Assembly: GCA_026394635.1 (NCBI GenBank)
Contig: JAPKXV010000091.1
Coordinates: forward strand, 1-5,691
DNA from: Methanoregula sp.
GTDB taxonomy: Archaea; Halobacteriota; Methanomicrobia; Methanomicrobiales; Methanospirillaceae
Length of the DNA stretch: 5,691 nucleotides
Reading direction: 5' to 3'
Shown: positions 1-5,691 of the stretch, in pieces
How positions within the stretch are numbered: position 1 is the first letter of the stretch
How the letters are laid out: the number at the start of each line of letters is the position of its first letter
Program-made: the position numbers and the translations under genes
The notes under the pieces: generated by a model
The model's input: only the letters and a program-made list of their open reading frames with translations
Told to the model about the DNA's origin: nothing
Databases searched by the model: none

Positions 1-1892
1 GGCGGATCCTGAATGTAGACGACAACGAAGCGGGACGGTATGCCATCACGAAGATCTTAAAGAAAGCGGGGTTTGAGGTCCTGGAGGCGGCGAATGGCAC
101 CGATGCCATCACGATGGCAGCAACCCGGCATCCTGACCTCCTCCTCCTCGACGTGAACCTGCCGGACATCAGCGGCTTTGAGGTCTGTCAACAGATCAAA
201 TTAAACCCGGAAACCTCATCTATCCTCGTTGTCCACCTTTCCGCCACCTACATCAGCCCGAAAGACCGGGTAGAAGGACTCACCAAAGGCGCTGACGGGT
301 ATCTCGTGCACCCGGTGGACCCGGGAGAGCTCGTGGAGACGATCCGGGCATTTCTCCGTATCAGGGAGATGGAAGGCGCTCTCCGGGAGAGCGAGGAGCG
401 GTTCCGAGGACTTTTCGACACGGTTACCAGTGGTGTTGCTATCTACCAGGTCAGAAATGACGGGGTTTTTGGAAAAGATTATATTATCAAGGATTTTAAC
501 AAAATGGCGCTGGAAATTGAGGGGAAACAAAAAGATGACGTTATCGGGAAAAGTCTTTTTGATCTGCGACCCGCCGTTGATGAATATGGGATCATCGCCG
601 TATTCCAGAGGGTCTGGAAGACTGGTGTCCCGGAATATTTTCCCCAGAAAATTTACATTGACGTAAACTACACCAGCTGGTACGAGAACCGCGTATTCCG
701 GTTACAAAATGGTGAAGTTGTCGCGATATACAACGATGTGACGGACAAGATCCAGGCAGAAGAGAAGCTGAAAACAAGCCGGATCCAGCTGGCGGAGGCG
801 ATGGGCCTGGCATCCCTGGTAAACTGGGAATTCGATGTCATCAAGGGTATCTTTACCTTCGATGACCGGTTCTACGTTCTTTACGGCACCACTGCGGAGC
901 GTGAAGGTGGCTACCAGATGACGCCGGAAGCGTATACAAAAAACTTTGTTCACCCTGATGACCAGTATTTAGTGGCCGATGAGGTGAATAAAGCCATAGA
1001 GGCCACTGACCCCGGGTATATGTCACAGGTGGAGCACAGAATCCTACGCAGGGACGGGGAGATCCGGCATATTGTCGTGCGTTTAGGTATCACAAAAGAT
1101 GAAAACGGCAGGACTATCAAGAGCCACGGTGCCAACCAGGATATCACCGAACGGAAACGGGCAGAAAATATCAGGGAAGATCTCTTAAGAGAACTGGAAC
1201 AAAAAAATGCAGAACTTGACAGGTTCGCTTATACCGTATCACACGACCTTAAAAGCCCGCTCACCACCATCAGGGGTTTTTTGAGTTTGCTTAACCAGGA
1301 CTTGCAGAAGAACGATCCTGCTCTGGTAGAGAGAGATATGGCACGGATCTCTTCGGCTGCTGAAAAAATGGAGCGTATGATTTCCACCATGCTCGACCTG
1401 TCACGGAGCGGGAAAAGCGTGGATGCACCGGTAACTATTCCATTTATTGTCGTTGTCAATGAGGCTGCAGGCCTTCTGAACGAATCACTTAAAAATCATG
1501 CAGTGACGCTTGTTATCGATAATAACCTTCCCGTGGTTTCCGGAGACCGCCAGCGCCTGTTGCAGGTAATGATCAACCTGCTGGAAAATGCGATCAAATT
1601 TATGGGCGACCAGAAGGAACCGCGGATTGAAGTTGGTATTCAATACGGGAACACCGGGCCGGTATTTTTTGTCCGCGACAATGGGATTGGGATTAGAAAC
1701 GAGGAACAGACAAAGATCTTCAAACTCTTTGAACGGCTAAACCCGGATGTTCAGGGGACCGGCATCGGGCTTGCCACCGTAAAGCGTATAATTGAAGCAC
1801 ATGGCGGGAAAATATGGGTGGAGTCTGAAGGATCTGGGAAGGGGACTACGTTCTGGTTCACGCTGCCGGTTGTGCAGGCAGATATTGCATGA
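1..1892 (+). CDS. Soluble receiver-PAS-PAS sensor histidine kinase (5' end outside window)
   Basis: The reading frame is open from base 3, so the gene begins upstream. By alignment with the second kinase (start at 3156) only about seven residues are missing. Positions below are in visible residues (629). A receiver domain (1-120) has the acidic pair in NVDDNE and the phospho-acceptor Asp50 (LLLLDVNLP). PAS 1 spans about 130-247 and PAS 2 about 260-385, the latter ending in DITERKRAE. A HisKA dimerisation helix carries the phospho-His414 (TVSHDLKSPL, codon 1242-1244). A HATPase domain (485-625) has the N box (NLLENAIKF), DNGIGI and GTGIGLATVK, ending in FWFTLP. All catalytic motifs are present. 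There is no membrane segment or signal peptide, so a cytosolic kinase is expected that autophosphorylates on His. The input signal and partner regulator are unknown, and no output regulator lies in the window. The receiver has His instead of the usual conserved Lys (codon 309-311). Kinase identity is very secure; the biological role is not known. Confidence 0.95.
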   Translation, partial: RILNVDDNEAGRYAITKILKKAGFEVLEAANGTDAITMAATRHPDLLLLDVNLPDISGFEVCQQIKLNPETSSILVVHLSATYISPKDRVEGLTKGADGYLVHPVDPGELVETIRAFLRIREMEGALRESEERFRGLFDTVTSGVAIYQVRNDGVFGKDYIIKDFNKMALEIEGKQKDDVIGKSLFDLRPAVDEYGIIAVFQRVWKTGVPEYFPQKIYIDVNYTSWYENRVFRLQNGEVVAIYNDVTDKIQAEEKLKTSRIQLAEAMGLASLVNWEFDVIKGIFTFDDRFYVLYGTTAEREGGYQMTPEAYTKNFVHPDDQYLVADEVNKAIEATDPGYMSQVEHRILRRDGEIRHIVVRLGITKDENGRTIKSHGANQDITERKRAENIREDLLRELEQKNAELDRFAYTVSHDLKSPLTTIRGFLSLLNQDLQKNDPALVERDMARISSAAEKMERMISTMLDLSRSGKSVDAPVTIPFIVVVNEAAGLLNESLKNHAVTLVIDNNLPVVSGDRQRLLQVMINLLENAIKFMGDQKEPRIEVGIQYGNTGPVFFVRDNGIGIRNEEQTKIFKLFERLNPDVQGTGIGLATVKRIIEAHGGKIWVESEGSGKGTTFWFTLPVVQADIA

Positions 1893-1928
1893 AGGAAGTC
1901 GGGGCTTTGGTCCTGCTCTATCACCCGT

Positions 1929-1956
1929 AAAAAACCGGCTATGCAAAAAGGCTGGT
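1929..1956 (-). terminator. Possible terminator between convergent genes
   Basis: The 81-nt gap between the kinase stop and the hicA stop contains an imperfect inverted repeat (1934-1940 with 1950-1956; seven pairs, two of them G-U, on the plus strand). On the minus strand it is followed by six T residues (A run at 1929-1934), about 40 nt past the hicA stop. Archaeal termination often occurs at T-rich tracts, so this could end the hicBA transcript. On the plus strand only a four-T run follows the stem. The stem is weak, so this is a tentative call. Confidence 0.3.
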
Positions 1957-1973
1957 ATTTTGTGCAGGAAGGA

Positions 1974-2213
1974 TTAATGCTTCTTGTATTTCTCATATAC
2001 ATCCGTAAAATCTTCTCGTGTCATTTCGAGATCTTCCCGGATAATCTTTCGGAGAAGTCCTTTCGGAACCTCCTCACCACGATGAACCGGTACTGAGGTA
2101 ACCCTGCCGTCATCGGATTTCATCCGCACATGAGATCCTCTCTGGCGGATGGCAGTAAAACCGAGTGTCTGAAGAAATGCTACCAGATCTTTTCCCTTGA
2201 TAACCGGAAGCAT
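1974..2213 (-). CDS. hicA: HicA-family mRNA interferase toxin
   Basis: 79 residues, a normal full length for the HicA/YcfA family. These are small double-stranded-RNA-binding-like proteins that cleave mRNA when not bound by HicB. The family signature is complete: an N-terminal GKDLVAFLQTLGF segment, then the catalytic motif RQRGSHVRM with His28, then VTSVPVHRGEEVPKGLLRKI and the C-terminal EDLEMTREDF. The ATG at 2213 overlaps the TAA stop of hicB by one base (TAATG), so the two are probably translationally coupled; an AGGG lies about six bases before the ATG. The toxin is second in the operon, as in many archaeal and cyanobacterial hicBA pairs and opposite to the E. coli order. No inactivating change is visible, so the toxin should be active if expressed. 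Toxicity itself is inferred from the family. Confidence 0.93.
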   Translation of the reverse strand: MLPVIKGKDLVAFLQTLGFTAIRQRGSHVRMKSDDGRVTSVPVHRGEEVPKGLLRKIIREDLEMTREDFTDVYEKYKKH

Positions 2214-2437
2214 TATGTACCCTGAACAATTTCAACCTCGCGGAATCCTACAAACGTATTGAGTTGTTCTGTGGCATTGGAATCTTCCATACACAACTCG
2301 ATAACTTCCTTGATGCGGACGAGTGCCTCATCGATGGTTTTACCGTACGTATGGCAGCCTTTAAACTGGGGGCAGGATACGATGAAGATCCCATCCTCAT
2401 CGGTTTCGATAATGATGGGAACATGGATCGATTTCAT
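2213..2437 (-). CDS. hicB: Short HicB-family antitoxin
   Basis: 74 residues from the ATG at 2437. An in-frame GTG at 2443 would add two residues. The ATG is preferred because it gives the family-typical MKSIHVPIIIE start; neither start has a convincing ribosome binding site. The protein carries the UPF0150/HicB core: ETDEDGIFIVSCPQFKGC followed by the TYGKTIDEALVRIKEVIEL helix. This partial RNase H-like fold binds and masks HicA. It is about half the size of E. coli HicB and ends soon after the core (VEIVQGT), leaving no room for the C-terminal DNA-binding domain found in long HicB proteins. It is first in a two-gene operon with hicA. Assignment is strong by motif and by its partner; whether it autoregulates cannot be told from the protein. 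Confidence 0.92.
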   Translation of the reverse strand: MKSIHVPIIIETDEDGIFIVSCPQFKGCHTYGKTIDEALVRIKEVIELCMEDSNATEQLNTFVGFREVEIVQGT

Positions 2438-2452
2438 ATACACATCATCAGT

Positions 2453-2466
2453 ATTAATGCATTAAT
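2453..2466. promoter_or_regulatory. Perfect 14-bp palindrome upstream of hicB; candidate operator/promoter element
   Basis: ATTAATGCATTAAT is a perfect inverted repeat ending 15 bases before the hicB ATG (9 before the alternative GTG). On the minus strand it is preceded by the purine run AAAAAGGA, resembling an archaeal BRE next to an AT-rich TATA-like half-site. If the first half were the TATA box, transcription would start near 2437, implying a nearly leaderless hicB message. An operator overlapping the promoter would suit an autoregulated toxin-antitoxin operon. The palindrome is directly seen; its function is inference. Confidence 0.4.
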
Positions 2467-2479
2467 TCCTTTTTGCACA

Positions 2480-2671
2480 ATTACATTCACCCTGATCTTT
2501 TGGGGACCGTGGGACCTGGCACCGGAATCGGGCTTGCGACGGTGAAGCAGATCGTTCTAGCGGAACGTGGGAAAATATGGGTGGAGTCCAAAGGAGCAGG
2601 GAATGGGTCTTGCGTTCTGGTTCACGCTGCCGGGTCAAAACTCACCGGATATATCGACCGCATACGATTGA
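2480..2671 (+). pseudogene. C-terminal fragment of a histidine kinase ATPase domain, frameshifted
   Basis: Only the last part of a HATPase domain remains: HPDLLGTVGPGTGIGLATVK, then QIVLAERGKIWVESKGAGNGS. The normal ending FWFTLPGQN is then found one frame over. One extra base around 2611-2614 accounts for the shift, and the shifted frame stops with TGA at 2669-2671. Upstream of about 2485 similarity is lost; the N box, phospho-His helix and all sensor domains are missing, and no start codon or ribosome site is appropriate. DNA similarity to the end of the upstream kinase is high, with exact runs of 20 bases (2569-2588 with 1806-1825) and 21 bases (2613-2633 with 1849-1869). The protein details differ, so it is a paralogue rather than a simple copy. 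It is almost certainly non-functional. The left boundary is approximate and abuts the hicBA promoter region. Confidence 0.85.
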
Positions 2672-3142
2672 AAAGGTATAAGCCCCAACGATTTTTCATG
2701 GTGGCGGAAGATGCAAAAGAATGGATAACAATCTTTCGTGATAGAAATCCCGGATATCATCAAAGCGGGTTATAATAATCGATTGATAAAACGCGCATGG
2801 TGCACTTGGCAGGTGAGACCCGATAATAATCCTCATTGGTCCAAAACGTATAATGCTGCACATCTGCAGTGATCAAATAATTCGCAATTTTAGAGTCAAT
2901 TGGTTATTTCATTGTAAAATTGAGAGATTTTAATGATTAAGGTCGTTGGGCAGATGACCGTTCAAACATTTGGCCTAAAAAAATAGTGCGATCCAATCGA
3001 TTCGTCAAAATAATGATAGGGTATTGCTGTGCCGTAGGCTGAAATGACTATTCAGTCCCGGTCTGGACATCTGCGACAAAAACCCCGGAAACCACAAACT
3101 ACATTTAGAATCAGACGGCATGGGGGTACAAACAGGGGATAA
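2672..3142. other. AT-rich stretch without a supportable gene
   Basis: About 470 bases between the kinase fragment and the second kinase gene. It is visibly richer in A and T than the flanking genes, most of all around 2870-2940. I see no ORF with recognisable features; the longest continuation (ATG at 2698, 25 codons) resembles nothing I know. Small inverted repeats are present at 2856-2869 (CTGCA/TGCAG), 2915-2932 (TAAAAT/ATTTTA) and 3039-3055 (CTGAA/TTCAG), none followed by a convincing T tract. The promoter of the downstream kinase should lie here, but I find no clear BRE/TATA pair. It may be decayed remains of the gene whose end survives at 2480-2671, or leftover sequence from a rearrangement. 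Confidence 0.5.
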
Positions 3143-3148
3143 GAGGAG
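3143..3148 (+). promoter_or_regulatory. Ribosome binding site that fixes the start of the second kinase
   Basis: GAGGAG lies seven bases before the ATG at 3156. An earlier in-frame ATG at 3120 has no such site and would add twelve residues of no obvious domain value. The 3156 start gives MPDSGKRRILNVDD, placing the receiver acceptor at residue 57, so this start is preferred. Confidence 0.75.
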
Positions 3149-3155
3149 ATCTCGA

Positions 3156-5610
3156 ATGCCTGACTCGGGAAAACGGCGCATCCTGAACGTGGATGACAAC
3201 GATGCCGGACGGTACGTGGTCTCCCAGGTCCTTAAAAAGGCAGGCTTTTTTGTAATCGAGGCAGTGAACGGCATGGATGCATTACAAAAGGTACAGGAAG
3301 AGCGCCCTGATCTGGTACTGCTCGATGTGAACATGCCCGACATCAACGGACTGGAAGTCTGTAAACGGATAAAAAAAGATCCCAGGACCGCCAGCATCCC
3401 TGTTCTTCACCTTTCTGCGACGGCAGTCCTTCCCAGTGAACGAGTGCAGGGGCTTGATGGGGGGGCCGACGGCTATCTCGTGGAACCGGTTGATCCCGAT
3501 GAACTGGTGGCGACAATCGGGTCGTTCATCAGGAACAGGGATGTGATGGAAACGTTGCTCCGTGAGAGCGCAGAGCGGTTGACGGTTGCATTCGAAGGAA
3601 CAAACGATGGCATCTGGGACGTGCAGATGGATACCGGCGCACTGTATATCAGCGCACGCGGTGGTGAGATCCTCGGTTATCCGTCCGATGAACTCCAGGG
3701 ATTTACGCAGACATGGAATCAACTGGTCAATCCTGATGATCTGCCTGCCACTACCAGGGCACTCACCCGGTACCTTGAAGGTGCTGCACCCATCTTCGAT
3801 GTGGAGCACCGGCTGAAAACAAAATCCGGCAGCTGGAAATGGATACGGTCACGGGGTAAGGCAATCTCTCGCGATGAAGCCGGTGCCCCAACACGAATGG
3901 TGGGGACATATACCGACATCGGTGAGCGCAAGCTGGCAGAAGAAAAACTTCTCCACGTCACACGCCTGTATGTACTTCTCAGCCAGATCAACCAGGCGAT
4001 ACTCCGGACCCGGAAAAAGGACGAGCTTTTTCAGACAATTTGCCAGGTGGCTGTTGAATTCGGACAGTTTCGCATGGCCTGGATCGGATTGATGGACGAG
4101 GCGGATAACAGGATAAAACCCGTCGCCCATGCAGGTCATGAGGACGGGTACCTGGACAAGATACAGATCACAACAGGAGACTTACCCAATGCGAAAGGGC
4201 CCACGGGTTCGGCATTTCGTGATGGGGAGATCAAGATTGCCTACGACATCGCCAGCCGCAGTTCCCTTACGGTGTATGGGCAAACCCGTCGGAACCTTAA
4301 GCCTCTATGCAACCGAACCTGGTTTTTTTACCACAGATGAACGTAAGCTGCTCCAGGAGATCGGTGAGGACATCTCCTTTGCACTCGATGCAATGACTTC
4401 GGAGACGGATCGTGAACAGGCTGAAGATGCACTGCGGGAGAATGAGGAGAAATTTAAAACGCTGTTTGAGAGTGCTGGCGATGCTATCTTCATCATGGAC
4501 CGTTACGTCTTTTTGGACTGCAACAGGCGGACGGAAGAAATTTTCCAATGTACCCGGGACCAGATTATCCAGCACTCCCCTGTTGAATTTTCTCCGGAAA
4601 TTCAGCCTGATGGGCGGCTTTCAGCAGAGAAGGCCGGGGAAAATATTTCGGCTGCCCTTTCAGGAGTACCCCGGTCTTTTGAATGGGTCCATCTCCATGC
4701 CGATGGCACACCCTTTCATGCTGAGGTGACGCTCAACCGCATTATCCTCAAAGGCGAGTACTACCTGCAGGCGATAGTCCGGGATATCACCGAACGAAAG
4801 GTCGCGGAAAAGGCACTCCATGATGCGGCACTCAACTGGCAGAGCACGTTCGACTCGACACAGGATGCCATATGCCTTTTCGACGCTGACCAGCGGATTG
4901 TACAGTGCAACCGCACGATGCAGGAGGTCTTTGGAGTAAAGAACGCCGGAGAACTTATCGGGCGGCATTGCTGGGAGGTAGTACATGGGACGGAGGGACC
5001 GATCCCGGGCTGCCCACACCTCCGGATGCGAGAGTCGCTCAAACGTGAAACAATGGAACTGCAGATGGGCGACCGCCAGTTTGTTGTTGTTACTGACCCG
5101 ATCCTGGATGAGACCCGGACACTTGTCGGGGCTGTTCACAACATCCGTGATATCACCGGGCGCAAACGGGCTGAAGAGGCGCTCAAGCAATTAAACAAGC
5201 AATTAACCCTTCTCTCCAGCATCACGCGTCATGATATCAACAACCAGCTGATGTCAGTCAACGGGTTCCTTGAGTTATTACATGATAAAATCCCTGATCC
5301 AGACCTTTCGGACTATTTCACCCGGATCACGAAGGCGAGTTCCCGGATCTCGGCCATGATCCAGTTCACCAAAGAGTACGAGCAAATCGGTATCAATGCA
5401 CCTTCCTGGCAGGACTGCCGTATACTCGCAGACACTGCTGCAAAAGACGCCCCACTCGGACAGGTCATAGTGAAGAACGATCTCCCTGTGGGCACGGAAG
5501 TATTTGCCGATCCGCTGATTTTCAAGGTCTTTTACAACCTGATAGACAATGCAGTGCGACATGGCGGGAAAATAACAACCATTTGGTTCTCTGTTGAGGT
5601 CGTTGCATAG
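3156..5610 (+). pseudogene. Receiver-PAS-GAF-PAS-PAS histidine kinase, frameshifted and 3'-truncated
   Basis: Read across one frame change this is a kinase of roughly 815 residues. The first frame (3156 to about 4250) encodes a receiver (Asp57; Glu110 where Lys is usual), a PAS_3-type domain (about 138-258, ending YTDIGERKLAEE) and the first half of a GAF domain (from about 270, AWIGLMDEADNR) up to IAYDIAS. The GAF resumes in the next frame as AAVPLRCMGKPVGTLSLYA near 4256. Related GAF domains normally have around 17-20 more residues between these points, so a deletion whose length is not a multiple of three is inferred. The unrepaired first frame ends at 4340. The second frame continues through two PAS domains, the second with a cysteine pair (CWEVVHG and GCPHLRM), and a phospho-His helix (SSITRHDINNQL, His codon 5230-5232). 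It then reaches the start of the ATPase domain with the N box (VFYNLIDNAVRHGGK). It stops at 5610, with the DxGxG and GLGL motifs entirely absent. Two independent lesions make a working kinase very unlikely; a short receiver-PAS protein could still be made. Confidence 0.88.
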
Positions 5611-5691
5611 TCAAACGGGAATACTCCCTACTATCTGAGCCCCCCCACAATCATTTCAAACAGATGAAATCAGACAAAATCTGGTGAAACC
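5611..5691. other. Unassigned sequence after the kinase truncation point
   Basis: These 81 bases show no similarity to the missing ATPase domain of the upstream gene. They hold a run of seven C (5640-5646), an inverted repeat ATTTCA/TGAAAT (5653-5658 with 5665-5670) and CAGAT/ATCTG (5661-5665 with 5679-5683). They may belong to whatever joined here and cut the kinase, such as a mobile element end, but the window stops too soon to tell. Confidence 0.35.

Noticed and set aside
114..116. ATG at 114 as the start of the first kinase
   Set aside because: The frame is open back to base 3 and encodes the first part of the receiver (RILNVDDNEAGRY), so this ATG is internal.
2698..2775. Small 25-codon ORF after the kinase fragment
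   Set aside because: No ribosome binding site, no recognisable motif, and it is in the read-through frame of a pseudogene.
2950..2985. tRNA-like GTTCAAAC near 2960
   Set aside because: The flanking bases cannot form a T-arm or acceptor stem, so there is no tRNA.
2777..3002. Two copies of the palindrome AATCGATT (2777-2784 and 2995-3002) as element ends
   Set aside because: A repeated 8-mer is expected by chance in a stretch of this size, and the flanking bases do not match well.
3282..3809. Long minus-strand ORF (175 codons) opposite the second kinase
   Set aside because: It is antisense to well-conserved receiver and PAS coding sequence and shows no recognisable domain; the same applies to the minus-strand ORF at 4660-5190.
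4129..4131. ATG at 4129 as the start of a separate PAS-PAS kinase gene
   Set aside because: The first 40 or so residues from it are an out-of-frame reading of the GAF domain; meaningful sequence begins only at about 4256, so it is the second part of the broken gene.
4240..4275. Programmed frameshift instead of a mutation
   Set aside because: No slippery sequence or downstream structure is evident, residues expected in the GAF domain are missing, and the gene is also truncated at its 3' end.
5560..5575. Shared ACATGGCGGGAAAATA between 5560-5575 and the first kinase near 1800
   Set aside because: Both encode HGGKI but at different places in the ATPase domain (after the N box versus after the GLA helix), so the match is most likely coincidence.

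Overview
The window reads as part of an archaeal chromosome. The best guess is a methanogen of the order Methanomicrobiales (Methanoregula/Methanosphaerula-like). This rests on the gene style and was not tested by any search: very large soluble PAS/GAF histidine kinases with an N-terminal receiver domain, a kinase core of the RHDINNQL type that I associate with these methanogens, moderate GC, and a compact antitoxin-first hicBA pair. No rRNA, tRNA, CRISPR array or complete transposon is visible.

Layout. (1) Positions 1-1892, plus strand: a receiver-PAS-PAS-HisKA-HATPase histidine kinase, intact except that its first few codons lie outside the window. (2) Positions 1893-1973: a short convergent intergenic gap with a T tract for the minus strand. 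(3) Positions 1974-2437, minus strand: a hicB-hicA toxin-antitoxin operon with a 1-nt stop/start overlap, preceded by a perfect 14-bp palindrome. (4) Positions about 2480-2671, plus strand: an orphan, frameshifted fragment of a histidine kinase ATPase domain, closely similar to the end of the first kinase. (5) Positions 2672-3142: AT-rich DNA with no gene I can support. (6) Positions 3156-5610, plus strand: a second receiver-PAS-GAF-PAS-PAS kinase gene, broken by a frame-changing deletion inside the GAF domain and cut off in the middle of the ATPase domain. (7) Positions 5611-5691: unrelated sequence after the truncation.

How it fits together. The two kinases have clearly paralogous receiver domains but different sensor sets and different kinase cores, so this looks like a locus where signalling modules were duplicated and reshuffled. 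One kinase is apparently functional, one is decayed, and a third survives only as a C-terminal scrap. The toxin-antitoxin pair sits exactly at the edge of the scrap, which suggests that its arrival, or a rearrangement around it, removed the rest of that gene. I see no wholly new system here. The most interesting points are the decay and shuffling of the kinase cluster, the hicBA position and its operator-like palindrome, and receiver domains lacking the usual conserved lysine.
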